A stretch of 64,000 nucleotides of DNA from Glandiceps talaboti (GCF_964340395.1 NC_135553.1:10828501-10892500); one strand, 5' to 3'; counted from the first letter of the stretch, positions 48,824-59,739 are shown. A program made the numbers and translations. Notes: a model not told the origin generated them from the letters alone.

Positions 48824-50861
48824 GAAACAAACAAATAAATAAATAAATAAATAAATAAACAAACATACAAACAAACAAATAAACAAACAAACAAAAATAC
48901 GCAATAAAAAAATCAAACAAAGAAACGAAGAAAACAAAACAACAAGCAAGCAAGCAACAAACAAACATACATATAGATAAAGAAATAGAGATTGAAGAAA
49001 TGGGACTTGTACAGTGTTAGTTTATACTTACTCGGTCATCAGAATCATTGAAATCCTTGACTGGGTATCCAAGTTCTACAGCTGAAAAACAAGAGGTAAC
49101 AAGATAAACAAGAATACCATATTGGGGTTAGAATACATACATACGTACATACATACGTATGTACGCACGCACGCACGCACGTACGTACCTGCATGCATGC
49201 ATGCATGCATGCAAGTATACATACATACATACATACATACATACATACATACATACATACATACATACATTCATTCATTCCATGCCAAGGTTTTGAACGA
49301 TTTTAACGTGTTCGTATTTGTAGTAAAAAAACGCCCTTACCCGCTTTTAAAAGCGTTTCACCCTGCTTATATATCGGTCCAATATCTGACACAGTCAGAG
49401 GACCACCTTTGTTATGATAAGGAGTCTTCACATATTCTTCGCTATAGTAGAAAACAAATTTAATGTCAATTAAATCAATTCAACAAAAAATGCATCACTT
49501 TGTTGCATCATGCTTTGATTGCTCGGTAACCAATACATTGATTAATTCATGATATAGTTATCGATAAATTTATAGATCGAATAGTTCACTATACTTCGAT
49601 TTTGATATATTGTCTATTTCATTTATTGCGATTGCACTCCTCAAATGTTTGTGCCTCCTTAGTTTTATTGTACATGGTTTTATCATATATCAAACATTCG
49701 CCATATTTATTAACATACTCAGATAAGTCTGTAAATACCCATGTATAACTTTGAACATGAACTGGTATAGCTTGGAACCACCACTTGATCGCGAGTATGT
49801 CCCCTTTACACACACTTTCAGAAAACGAAATCAACATGTTTTTATATTTTGCATTACTTGAGCCTCAGTAAGGACACGTGCACAAATTCTTACTGTTTTT
49901 TTTTAAAAATCTATCCGCCGTGCACATGAAGTCAATAGCGTTCCAACACAAGATAAAAATTAATATTAATGAATTAGTAAATGTGTTCCTTAAGAGTCCA
50001 CAACATGACTTACTTCAAGTTGTTTTCGGATTTCAAGAAATATGGCAAAACTTCATCAAAACTCCACCCCTCAGCTCCAAGTCTGGCCCAGGAATCGTAA
50101 TCTTCTCTAGCAGCACGAATGTACTTCATGTAGTTAATACTGCTAGAGCCACCAAGAACCTATCAGATGGTCCATATAGGTCATAGGTCAATAGGTCATG
50201 CCAGCATTTATCTGAATGGCTCCCGTAAGGTATGGGCGTGTGCCATTAAAGAGGGACGCAACTCCACGAAATAAAAGTATTTTCATAAGCTTTGGGTTCT
50301 GGATAATCATATTCATGATTTCACATCACATCAATCTTCAGTGAGTGCCAAGAAACACAAAATAGGAACTATCTTTCATCTCTATTGTTCTAACACTGGT
50401 TCATCGTTGGCTCATGGGACTTAACAGGCATACATATGTACTCAACTGCTTATTATCTTTGGATAAATAGTCATGAATGTTCAGTGTAAATCTAAAATAT
50501 ATGTTTATCTGTTAAGTCACACGAGGAAACGATGGGACATTGTGACATAGAAGTGAAAAAGACTTTCAACTTTGGAGGTTTCTTGGCAATCGCGCGAATT
50601 AATCTATGTGGTGTGAAATCATGAAATTACTCTCCAGAACCAAAAGTTTGTGAAAACGCACCTTTTAACTGTAGTGGCGTTCCCATTAATTGTACTGTTA
50701 GGTTTCTAAGTGCATGTACGTTACATTGTGATGTCATTCAAAAGATATTTTGATGTCAGAAATATACCTAATGCTAGGCGATCGTAAGCTTATGACGTGA
50801 AGAGCGTCATCATGGACATAGTGTGGATATGTAGCCTAAATCATATCAACGCAGGAACATC

Positions 50862-50940
<79 letters not shown>

Positions 50941-53900
50941 CATCATGACTATAGCACTACTGAACCTTAGTTGAGTTGTGCTAAAAACTGTGTCCAAGAA
51001 ATTATTCAAATGCATGATACATCCCTAAGTCAATGTGTTTCAACATTTGCCACTCAAATAGGCTGACTTCATAATTACCTTGCCCTTGTTCCAGATGCAT
51101 TGTTGGTTATTAAATGCGAAGCAGGCATGTTTCTGTGGAGTGGTCTGTAATGTAGGAAATATAGCATTATGCTAGTTATCAGTGGCACTGTTGGTTTTAC
51201 TGAAACTCATTAAAAAAAGTTGTACATTTCAGAACCAGGCATGAATCAGTGGCACGACTAGGGAAAAAACTGTACTGTGGTATTCCGTGATGGACCACAT
51301 GTAACACAAATCCAGAGTTTGTCAAACTCACCTACCTTGCCATTCTATGTATTGTATGAAGTTTAGACATTAACTTATCAGTACAGATAGACCAAACCTT
51401 TTGACAAGGAATTGGCGATAGTAGTCATTGGTGACTATCGTATTCAGATTATATGAAGTATCATGCACCTTGTGTGTGTGTTTTTTTTTGTTTGTTTTTT
51501 ATAAATGTAACACTCATTGAAATGTATTTTCGTTGACTCAATCAATGGACTAGTGTGATGTATTCTTGCACTTCATTTCTCAGTCACTTCTTTCATCTTT
51601 CGATTCACGTCACGTAATGGCACTTTGTCGACTACATGCGGTACGACTAAATTATGACCCGACAGTGAAGGTCTTTTCAATGACAAATAGGAAGGGATTT
51701 GGAATGGATCCATGCGGAACTCTTTTGTCACTTGAGACAACACCACACTGCTTTCTACTGAAGGGCTAGCCGCTGTGACCTTAATTGATCCAGGATGAAG
51801 GCTTTTTATTTCTATTCCAGTCTTTCTCGCCTGACAACACCACTGGACCATACAGCACTGCCAGCCAACCAGCAATCCCCAGTTGTCATTTTGCCGCAGA
51901 GTCCATATTTGAACCGACAAAAGCTACATTGCCTGTGTATTAAATCACAGACAACTTACTTGTCTGTGATTAAATACACAATATTCATTCCCCGTAAAGA
52001 CCAGGAGTACTCAGAGTCCACTTTAAGCATTGGAGAGTTTGTAATGAACGTTACCTCAAAGGCTATTCGCCCAGCGGCTGGCCAATTGCTTCCTTATACA
52101 ATCTAACTCTGCTATTAGGGTCGACAACTTTGACAAAAGTCCCGCGGCTAACTGACTTTATAACTAAAATTGTATTAAAAAGAGCACACAAATTATCAAG
52201 TTTTAACTCTGTTTGGTAGATACTTCCCCAAACAAACAACCCATATTCGGTTATCTGGTAAACGAAATATCACACACTTGATAAAATGCAGACTATGTTC
52301 GAACTCCCGTTCCCTTAAAATGAACCCGTGTCTATAACCTTTGAAACAAGTATATGAGGTCAAGCTTTAGTTCTTATTGACTATAGAGTTTTGTGATTGA
52401 TACCAGTCGATACTTGACCCATTTACAGTTGTCGATGTTACAATGGTAAACCAGGGTACACAATTATCACACTAAGATTCACATGAAAATAGTGGAATTA
52501 TTAGATGACGTTCTGAAAACAGATACTGAATAGAGGGTGACCCTAAAACGAATGACAACCTGAATGACGGAAAACGAATGACAGCATTTCTAGGTGGTAA
52601 ACAGTGGAATGACACCCTTTTCTACATTCAGTTAGTTGAATGACACCCTCTGCACTGTAAAACCAGTGGAATGACAGCCGCCACTCTATAAAATAAGTGG
52701 AATGACAGCACTTTCAACGCTTTAGAACTGGAATGACAGCATTTCTAGGTGGTAAACAGTGGAATGACACCCTTTTCTACATTCAGTTAGTTGAATGACA
52801 CCCTCTGCACTGTAGAACCACTTGAATGACAGCCGCCACTCTTTAAAATAAGTGGAATGACAGCATTTTAAATGCTTTAGAACTGGAATGACTGCATTTC
52901 TAGGTGGTAAACAGTGGAATGACACCCTTTTCTACATTCAGTTAGTTGAATGACACACTCTGCACTGTAGAACCACTGGAATGACAGCCGCCACTCTATA
53001 AAATAAGTGGAATGACAGCATTTTTAATGCTTTGGAACTGGAATGACAGCATTTCTAGGTGGTAAACAGTGGAATGACACCCTTTTCTACATTCAGTTAG
53101 TTGAATGACACCCTCTACACTGTAGAACCAGTGGAATGACAGCCGCCACTCTATAAAATAAGTGGAATGACAGCATTTTCAATGCTTTAGAACTGGAATG
53201 ACAGCATTTCTAGGTGGTAAACAGTGGAATGACACCCTTTTCTACATTCAGTTAGTTGAATGACACCCTCTGCACTGTAGAACCACTGGAATGACAGCCG
53301 CCACTCTATAAAATAAGTGGAATGACAGCATTTTCAATGCTTTAGAACTGGAATGACAGCATTTCTAGGTGATAAACAGTGGAATGACACCCTTTTCTAC
53401 AATCAGTTAGTTGAATGACACCCTCTGCACTGTAGAACCACTGGAATGACAGCCGCCACTCTATAAAATAAGTGGAATGACAGCATTTTCAATGCTTTAG
53501 AACTGGAATGACAGCATTTCTAGGTGATAAACAGTGGAATGACACCCTTTTCTACAATCAGTTAGTTGAATGCCACCGTCTGCACTGTAGAACCACTGGA
53601 ATGACAGCCGCCACTCTATAAAATAAGTGGAATGACAGCATTTTCAATGCTTTAGAACTGGAATGACAGCATTTCTAGGTGGTAAACAGTGGAATGACAC
53701 CCTTTTCTACAATCAGTTAGTTGAATGACACCCTCTGCACTGTAGAACCACTGGAATGACAGCCGCCACTCTATAAAATAAGTGGAATGACAGCATTTTC
53801 AATGCTTTAGAACTGGAATGATAGCATTTCTAGATGGTAAACAGTGGAATGACACCCTTTTCTACATTCAGTTAGTTGAATGACACCCTTTGCACTGTAG

Positions 53901-56900
53901 AACCAGTGGAATGACAGCCGCCACTCTATAAAATAAGTGGAATGACAGCATTTTTAATGCTTTAGAACTGGAATGACCGCATTGCTAGGTGGTAAACAGT
54001 GGAATGACACCCTTTTCTACATTCCGTTAGTTGAATGACACCCTCTACACTGTAGAGGGTGTCATTCAACTAACGGAATGTAGAAAAGGGTGTCATTCCA
54101 CTGTTTACCACCTATAAATGCTGTCATTCCAGTTCCAAAGCATTAAAAATGCTGTCATTCTACTTATTTTATAGAGTGGCGGCTGTCATTCCACTGGTTT
54201 TACAGTGCAGACGGTGGCATTCAACTAACTGAATGTAGAAAAGGGTGTCATTCCACTGTTTACCACCTAGAAATGCTGTCATTCCAGTTCCAAAGCATTA
54301 AAAATGCTGTCATTCCACTTGTTTTATAGAGTGGCGGCTGTCATTCCAGTGGTTCTACAGTGTAGAGGGTGTCATTCAACTAACTGAATGTAGAAAAGGG
54401 TGTCATTCCACTGTTTACCACCTAGAAATGCTGTCATTCCAGTTCCAAAGCATTAAAAATGCTGTCATTCCACTTATTTTATAGAGTGGCGGCTGTCATT
54501 CCAGTGGTTCTACAGTGTAGAGGGTGTCATTCAACTAACTGAATGTAGAAAAGGGTGTCATTCCACTGTTTACCACCTAGAAATGCTGTCATTCCAGTTC
54601 CAAAGCATTAAAAATGCTGTCATTCCACTTATTTTATAGAATGGCGGCTGTCATTCCAGTGGTTCTACAGTGCAGAGGGTGTCATTCAACTAACTGAATG
54701 TAGAAAAGGGTGTCATTCCACTGTTTACCACCTAGAAATGCTGTCATTCCAGTTCTAAAGCATTGAAAATGCTGTCATTCCACTTATTTTATAGAGTGGC
54801 GGCTGTCATTCCAGTGGTTCTACAGTGTAGAGGGTGTCATTCAACTAATTGAATGTAGAAAAGGGTGTCATTCCACTGTTTACCACCTAGAAATGCTGTC
54901 ATTCCAGTTCTAAAGCATTGAAAATGCTGTCATTCCACTTATTTTATAGAGTGGCGGCTGTCATTCCACTGGTTCTACAGTGTAGAGGGTGTCATTCAAC
55001 TAACTGAATGTAGAAAAGGGTGTCATTCCACTGTTTACCACCTAGAAATGCTGTCATTCCAGTTCCAAAGCATTGAAAATGCTGTCATTCCACTTATTTT
55101 ATAGAGTGGCGGCTGTCATTCCAGTGGTTCTACAGTGCAGAGGGTGTCATTCAACTAACTGATTGTAGAAAAGGGTGTCATTCCACTGTTTACCACCTAG
55201 AAATGCTGTCATTCCAGTTCTAAAGCATTGAAAATGCTGTCATTCCACTTATTTTATAGAGTGGCGGCTGTCATTCCAGTGGTTCTAAACTGCAGAGTGT
55301 GTCATTCTACTAACTGATTGTAGAAAAGGGTGTCATTCCACTGTTTACCACCTAGAAATGCTGTCATTCCAGTTCTAAAGCATTGAAAATGCTGTCATTC
55401 CACTTATTTTATAGAGTGGCGGCTGTCATTCCAGTGGTTCTACAGTGCAGAGTGTGTCATTCAACTAACTGAATGTAGAAAAGGGTGTCATTCCACTGTT
55501 TACCACCTAATAATGCTGTCATTCCAGTTCTAAAGCATTGAAAGTGCTGTCATTCCACTTATTTTATAGAGTGGCGGCTGTCATTCCACTGGTTCTACAG
55601 TGCAAAGGGTGTCATTCAACTAACTGAATGTAGAAAAGGGTGTCATTCCACTGTTTACCACCTAGAAATGCTGTCATTCCAGTTCTAAAGCATTGAAAAT
55701 GCTGTCATTCAACTTATTTTATAGAGTGGCGGCTGTCATTCCAGTGGTTCTACAGTGCAGAGGGTGTCATTCAACTAACTGAATGTAGAAAAGGGTGTCA
55801 TTCCACTGTTTACCACCTAGAAATGCTGTCATTCCAGTTCTAAAGCATTGAAAATGCTGTCATTCCACTTATTTTATAGAGTGGCGGCTGTCATTCCAGT
55901 GGTTCTACAGTGCAGAGGGTGTCATTCAACTAACTGAATGTAGAAAAGGGTGTCATTCCACTGTTTACCACCTAGAAATGCTGTCATTCCAGTTCTAAAG
56001 CATTGAAAATGCTGTCATTCCACTTATTTTATAGAGTGGCGGCTGTCATTCCAGTGGTTCTACAGTGCAGAGGGTGTCATTCAACTAACTGAATGTAGAA
56101 AAGGGTGTCATTCCACTGTTTACCACCTAGAAATGCTGTCATTCCAGTTCTAAAGCATTGAAAGTGCTGTCATTCCACTTATTTTATAGAGTGGCGGCTG
56201 TCATTCCACTGGTTTTACAGTGCAGAGGGTGTCATTCAACTAACTGGATGTAGAAAAGGGTGGCATTCCACTGTTTACCACCTAGAAATGCTGTCATTCG
56301 TTTTCCGTCATTCAGGTTGTCATTCGTTTTAGGGTCACCCCTGAATAGATGTTAGATTGTGTCCTCCCTCACTGTCTTTGATGTAAAGTAACATTGTGTG
56401 TGCGCTTTGTTCATGTGTCAAGGATATTCAATCATGAATATTCATGAAACAGCACAGGGTTATCCGGTGGCCCACAGGTGGCATCGTGGGTTAAGTGTAA
56501 CGTCAGTATTTCTTCACAACTGCATTAACGTAAATGAAACAACCTGTCTATTACATTATTACATTATTATTTCATATGAGTATATCTTTATTTACAACAG
56601 GGGTGCTATCCTTATAATAAACACATAATTCTTTTCACTCGTACCCGGAAGGACTATGATCAATGCCATTCCGTACTTTCATCTGGTCGATTTTCACAAG
56701 CATGATTGATCACCGTGGGGGAAAGTTTCTGATGAAGTTATTCCAATTATTGTCCAGGTCAAAAAAAAATCCAGAATGATTAAGATCAAATAATACGTTC
56801 CTATAACTAATGTTTGGGAACGACGAATGATTACAAGTGGACGGCATATCTGCAAAGATGGCACATCAGTATTTTGTCAGCCAAAATGAAATCTCTTCAC

Positions 56901-57135
56901 TCTTTTCTACAACATTATCCGGGCTACTAACCTTATACATCCAGTCAACCTCTGTGCCTTGCAACTCGCCGACCCGGCCAGGAATTGCAATAGCAGGGTT
57001 GGTATTTTCAGGACCTGCTTCTAGCAGCAATACACTCGTGTTCTCATCTTCCGACAGACGGTTCGCCAGGACACACCCTGCACTGCCAGCTCCGATTATA
57101 ACGAAGTCGTATTTTTGTCTCTGTTCTTCTGCCAT
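36838..57135 (-). CDS. GMC flavin oxidoreductase, choline dehydrogenase-like, copy 1
   Basis: Exons in transcript order: 56932-57135, 51079-51144, 50014-50159, 49362-49441, 49032-49081, 48579-48707, 41724-41840, 41408-41500, 40781-40846, 40202-40252, 39843-39937, 39376-39565, 38524-38576, 37620-37787, 36838-36970. They join in frame to 546 residues plus stop. FAD motif [17 protein letters not shown] is near residue 13. GMC signature 1 is [10 protein letters not shown], signature 2 is [15 protein letters not shown]. The catalytic His lies in [12 protein letters not shown] and the C-terminal active-site region is [15 protein letters not shown]. Start: ATG at 57135-57133 ([10 protein letters not shown]); an upstream in-frame extension lacks an ATG. 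No mitochondrial presequence is evident. One exon of about 37 codons, present in copy 2, was not found between 40252 and 40781. Family members oxidise alcohols such as choline; the substrate is not deducible. Confidence 0.85.
37620..37787 (-). CDS. GMC copy 1 exon with the catalytic histidine
   Basis: It encodes [18 protein letters not shown] and then [17 protein letters not shown]. The W-H-x2-GT-x2-MG motif holds the general-base His of GMC oxidoreductases. The 168-bp exon has the same length and phases as its counterpart at 61177-61344. Confidence 0.9.
39709..39808. repeat. (CCAT)n/(CCAC)n microsatellite
   Basis: About 100 bp in an intron of GMC copy 1. Confidence 0.96.
40966..41190. repeat. 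(ACTC)n-(ACCC)n-(ACTC)n composite microsatellite
   Basis: About 75 bp of ACTC, about 64 bp of ACCC, then about 82 bp of ACTC with sharp boundaries. The pattern is symmetrical. Confidence 0.97.
41207..41294. repeat. (GTCT)n and (CA)n microsatellites
   Basis: Two short runs next to the ACTC array. Confidence 0.93.
42119..42368. repeat. (TTC)n microsatellite, left boundary of the LINE
   Basis: A short (GTC)/(ATC) start followed by about 230 bp of nearly pure TTC, ending where the LINE 5' end begins (TTCTTGTAGTAGTAGAAGG). On the transcribed strand of GMC copy 1 it reads (GAA)n. Confidence 0.97.
42576..44264 (+). CDS. LINE ORF1 (RNA-binding, CCHC knuckle), interrupted by an amber stop
   Basis: The ATG at 42576 sits in good context (CCAATATGG). 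The first 334 codons include an RRM-like part ([19 protein letters not shown]) and the zinc knuckle [14 protein letters not shown] near residue 184. TAG at 43578-43580 stops the frame, but the same frame stays open for another 227 codons to TAA at 44262. It continues acidic and Ser/Pro-rich, then becomes helical and basic. A single substitution (for example CAG to TAG) would explain it; genuine readthrough is less likely. ORF1 proteins coat the element RNA. Confidence 0.85.
44267..48181 (+). CDS. LINE ORF2: endonuclease and reverse transcriptase, intact, 1304 aa
   Basis: It starts at the ATG two bases after the ORF1 stop (TAACTATGG), suggesting termination-reinitiation coupling. The frame is open upstream of this ATG, but that part overlaps ORF1. 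APE endonuclease motifs: STFNARG, QETH, GGDFN (about residue 153), [14 protein letters not shown] (about 239). [35 protein letters not shown] (about 706). A C-terminal finger [18 protein letters not shown] lies near residue 1165. All catalytic motifs look intact, so this half may be functional. Confidence 0.93.
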   Translation: MALNRLYLITMVCLTLSTFNARGCRDAMKRYETFEFLKNNQKSDVYYVQETHSQPSDEDVWRLIWRGQAEFSHLASNSGGVAILFSPKMTVDIVETRSVIPGRLLYVKAVVNDHICNFINIYASVDHNERLNNFIVLKRLLNELRNNETIILGGDFNCTIDAGKDRRNGKEPDQKCVDFLSNTINRFKLVDVWRRFHGDDCANYTWRRQNSAARLDRFYIPKNFCSRTQSVSIEPGINSDHALVKLVMSQTQFKQRSSSWCLNTELLLDEEYCNLIEEFWSRWQSCKVSYNSLQLWWDMGKLKIKQLTQQYCIERKNRKENLKRDLESELRNLEMSRTNGDNVTAAIDEKRNLLDKIMKSQVQGAVIRSRFKQLNESDTSTSFFFDLERYRGTKKLMTHLRLPDGEITENPSEIRQIARNFYSELYSPDEISTEAQNLILDDLPKLDEEHKQSLDMPITYEELTDSLKQLGRNASPGIDGLPSEFYQKFWHLIGKDYHDVFTGAINDGLLPRSCKRAILTLIPKKGDNSLIKNWRPVSILCSDYKILTKALSLRLRTVLSSIIHIDQTYCIPGRHISDNINLLRDSVHYANEQNIPLAILSLDQEKAFDRVHHNYLINTLSAFGFGPTFINYIQLLYSNTESLLKLNHSLTSPLSFSRGIRQGCSLSGQLYSICIEPLLHKIRSQSSMRGLELPKSNGKRCHLSAYADDVNFLITHDNDLKELQHWLNIYEKASNARINYSKSEGLWCGRWGKRSDTPMDIKWSSKGLKVLGTFIGNENSYAEKNWDGVVRIIDEKLNNWKRYATAISYRGRVLVTNQLAATKILHRLAVMSPPKEVVEILQQKIENFFWQGRHWVAKETLYQPVKKGGQGLIHIQSRLKAFRLQYLQRYLYMDKEHPCCYFTDYYLGKVGMLGYDKQLFCVDLTKLHVDRDSPTFYHELWMTVTCKDIDINRNGEPTTIGEILNEPIFLNNLIINPITRHSFSPDKFAESGLTKVTDLIHLIERRWKTPQELSSSLTIHSRRIITLKLNIFQQAILYRFDDKVKSFFDNQISTDDLSSRNTRYHYTLSTTTEGKEHDIQCCLYKLEKGVIYKFLIENLLANSDRLSSIWVDLLSTPLNIKPNFGIIYDTPVYKKEGDIQWRFLHGAISTGTYLHSVGYTDNDNCPFCNSNRDTLLHMFVECVRLQNFLRIIEKLVEKISGDDIVPQIWYIFGPPYRKGQKAVMRLINFIFINAKLAIHVSHYNKLKEKSNIDVLDLFRSRLKSRLMVEFKYCQFTGNLLHFQTFWAMNSALCKVKNNDILFCI
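48298..48434. repeat. (TTC)n microsatellite, right boundary of the LINE
   Basis: About 137 bp of pure TTC, in phase with the LINE 3' end and followed by unique sequence. Confidence 0.97.
48771..48965. repeat. (AAAT)n/(AAAC)n low-complexity array
   Basis: Tetranucleotides AAAT, AAAC, AAAG and AAGC mixed over about 195 bp in an intron of GMC copy 1. Confidence 0.93.
49133..49279. repeat. (ACAT)n/(ACGC)n/(ATGC)n microsatellite
   Basis: Successive tetranucleotide blocks in the intron between GMC copy 1 exons 4 and 5. Confidence 0.96.
50871..50938. repeat. (CA)n microsatellite
   Basis: About 68 bp in an intron of GMC copy 1. Confidence 0.97.
52526..52534. repeat. left target-site duplication, CTGAATAGA
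   Basis: Nine bases directly before the foldback terminus GGGTGACCC, repeated exactly at 56341-56349. Confidence 0.92.
52535..54049. repeat. foldback left arm: 155-bp tandem units, 10 starts
   Basis: ATTTCTAGGT-type unit starts at 52586, 52741, 52896, 53051, 53206, 53361, 53516, 53671, 53826 and 53981, each exactly 155 bp apart. Each unit is five variants of about 31 bp (31, 32, 30, 31, 31), all opening with TGGAATGACA or TTGAATGACA. Confidence 0.96.
54051..56340. repeat. foldback right arm: 155-bp tandem units, 15 copies, inverted
   Basis: CCTAGAAATG-type marks run from 54111 to 56281, exactly 14 x 155 bp, with substitutions but no net length change. The arm is the reverse complement of the left arm and 775 bp longer. 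Confidence 0.96.
56341..56349. repeat. right target-site duplication, CTGAATAGA
   Basis: Exact copy of 52526-52534 directly after the terminus GGGTCACCC. Confidence 0.92.
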
Positions 57136-57259
57136 GATAGGGATTACAAACGATACATACACGATCGACCCAGCTGTGGTGTGATGAACCAAGTGGCAAC
57201 TTGCTCAACCTATGTATTTACGACAAGTTGTTTTTGAAAGGGGTCAAAAGATCAAGGAT

Positions 57260-57385
57260 ATAAAGGGAGCCGTCATTATTTATGACCGGGGGGGGGGGGT
57301 CACTAAAAATCCTAAGCTAAATGGGCGAGGGGTACTCACAACTGGGGAGTGAAGGGGGGGGGGGGTTACTCAAAAGTTTTGCTAA
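57260..57385. repeat. G-run interspersed repeat, copy 2
   Basis: AGGGAGCCGTCATTATTTAT and GACCGGGGGG, then GGTCACTAAAAATCC and a second long G run followed by TTACTCAAAAG. It shares order and motifs with 9886-10010. Confidence 0.5.
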
Positions 57386-58164
57386 CACTGAAGTATAGAA
57401 CACACCTATATATACACAAGTATGCAACTTAACGACAAACATGTTTATTAACACTGTTTTTTTCTGTTAGAATTTTTCAATGTATATTGCATACACATAG
57501 CCCCTATGAAAATGCATACAGATTCGACATATAAATGTACTTTCTGACACCAGTACAGTGCACCATAACAATCTGTAACACATATTGATCTAACCGATAT
57601 TGGTACATTAAGTTCTGTTACATTATACTATCCTCAAAGTACAACGCTGAAGGAATTTTATTTTGAACTGAAACAACATTTTAGACATTAAAAAAATGAA
57701 TTCGTAGTCGCAGGTGAGTTATTTGCCAAATACCGTTCCACGTCTTGCTACTCGAGGTGTTTGGCAAATAACAGATATTACGTGTAGGCCTGCATGATAA
57801 TGCTCCTGTACGCGTACGCGTTCTAACGTGTATCTAAACCTCTCTATTGAGATTACGTACTCCCGTCTAGGATATCCCAGTCTTTTTTTTTTTGGGGGGG
57901 GGGGGGGGGCGCTGCACTAGTGGCGACCGGACGTGCGTTCATGGTCTCCGTGTTCATCGTAATTTTTTTTTAACTCTATCGACATCATCGATGTTATCTA
58001 TTTCCTTTCCAAAATCATGAACAAAGCAAAGTCCAACATTTGAAACTTACCGATAAGGGAATAAGAAAGAAAGACAAATGAACTAAATGAGTTTTACTGT
58101 CGCTTTGATATTCACGATTTTGGAAAGGAAATATATAACATCAGCTTAGATCTTGAGAGTAAAG

Positions 58165-59739
58165 TAGAAGAAGAATTCGAAAGCGAATTTGAAATCAGTA
58201 ATAACTAAATATAAGGAAAGCTATGGGTCCTGATAACATATGTGGTAGGTTACTGAAGGTCTGTGCATCACAATTAGCTAGTGTTTTCAGTAGACTGTTC
58301 AATTGGTCTTACAATGCTCATACGATACCAACCATTTGGAAAACATCTACCATCTGTCCGGTCCCTAAAACTTCCAAGGCATCGTCACTTAACGACTACC
58401 GTCCTGTAGCCCTGACTCCCATTGTGATGAAATGCTTCGAGCGTATTAATTTTACTTTGTCACTTCAAGGAACAAACAGATTCACACCTTGACCCATACC
58501 AATTTGCATATAAAAGTAATAGAGGTACTGATGATGCAACTCTCACATTACTTCACGATGTGTATACCCATCTTGAAAAACCAAGTTCATTTGTAAGAGT
58601 ATTATTCATTGATTTTTCATCAGGCTTTAACACAATTCAACCCCACATATGATGGCTCGTAAACTTAGTGATTTAAACGTTAACCCAAAACTCATCTTCT
58701 GGATAACTGATTTTCTTGTCAACCGTCCCCAGTCTGTTCGCTACCAAAGCGTAAATTCGGCCTCCCGTTCAACATTTACGCTACGGGTGACCCACAGGGC
58801 ACCATACTCTCTCCTATACTGTTTACACTTTACACAAATGATTGTTCAGGTACCGATATTCCGATAACTCTGCAATAGTTGACCGTACTTACTTCAATGA
58901 AGTTGATAGGTTTGCTACTTGGTGTAAGGAAAACTACTTAGATTTGAATGTTTAAGAAAATTAAAGAGATGGTTATCGACTTCAGGAAGGACCCTAAAGC
59001 AGTGCCCGACCTTTTTATTGACAATGTTAAAGTTGAACGGGTGACTGAATATAGATATTTAGGTACAATCTTCGGTAATAAGTTAAATTTTAAGGCCAAC
59101 ACAGATTTCATTCACAAGAAATGTCAATCTAGAGTTTACTGTCTACAAAATTGGAGGGCCCTAAATGTAAATGCCAAGGTATTGCAGACATTCTATCGGA
59201 GTTTTATTGAGTCAGTTTTAACATTTTCTTTTTTGTGCTGGTTTGGTAGTCTAGGGACTAGCTACAAGAATGTCTTGAACAAGATTGTAAATGTGTGTAG
59301 TAAAGTAGTGGGCGAAAAGCAGACTAATTTTGAATGAATTGTTTACATCTCGTGTACAAAAAAAGCTAGGAAAATGGTAAATGACAAAGGCCACATTATG
59401 TCCTAACACTTTGAACTTCTGCCATCAGGGAGACGATTTCGTGTCCCAAAGTTCACAACAGTCAGAACCAAATCAAGTTTTGTGCCCACTTCAATAATAC
59501 TTTTAAACCAAACTAAATGATTGTATTTTAAAGATATCTGCTCTGCATTGCCTTGTTTTTATCATTTTATCTGACCTACAGAGGTCAAAGATCATATTTC
59601 ATTTTAAAGACATTAACAGTGTGTACATTTTATTTTGTATTTATTGTATCTTTATTTTAATATGTGTTTAATGTATGGATCCACGTCACTGTAATTTCTC
59701 TACGTGAGATAATAAAGTTTTCTTGTATCTTGTATCTAA
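58165..59739 (+). mobile_element. decayed non-LTR retrotransposon fragment (CR1/L2-like RT)
   Basis: RT motifs appear in order across several frames: GPDNICGRLLK, VPKTSKASSLNDYRPVALTP, VRVLFIDFSSGFNTI, DPQGTILSPILFTLYTND, RYSDNSAIVD, and WRALNVNAKVLQTFYRSF. The 3' end is GAGATAATAAAGTTTTC with TTGTATC repeats. At least four frameshifts and a changed catalytic box (YSDN) show it is dead, and it is 5'-truncated. About 20 bp near 58110 (CGATTTTGGAAAGGAAAT) is repeated inverted near 58000, hinting at a rearranged 5' end. Confidence 0.85.

Larger units (their letters stand above)
52535..56340. mobile_element. foldback (FB-like) transposable element, 3.8 kb
   Basis: A giant inverted repeat with no unique interior. 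Termini GGGTGACCCTAAAACGAATG and reverse complement are identical for at least 60 bp. A perfect 9-bp direct repeat, CTGAATAGA, flanks it (52526-52534 and 56341-56349). The arms are tandem arrays of a 155-bp unit: 10 copies left, 15 right, meeting at 54050. It has no coding capacity, so it must be mobilised in trans if active. A 9-bp duplication plus subrepeated arms matches Drosophila FB elements (Mutator/MULE-related, from memory). It lies in intron 1 of GMC copy 1. Confidence 0.93.

Noticed and set aside
52535-56340. CRISPR array or protein-coding tandem repeat
   Set aside because: There are no unique spacers. The frames contain stops in each unit, and the inverted structure and target duplication identify a transposon.
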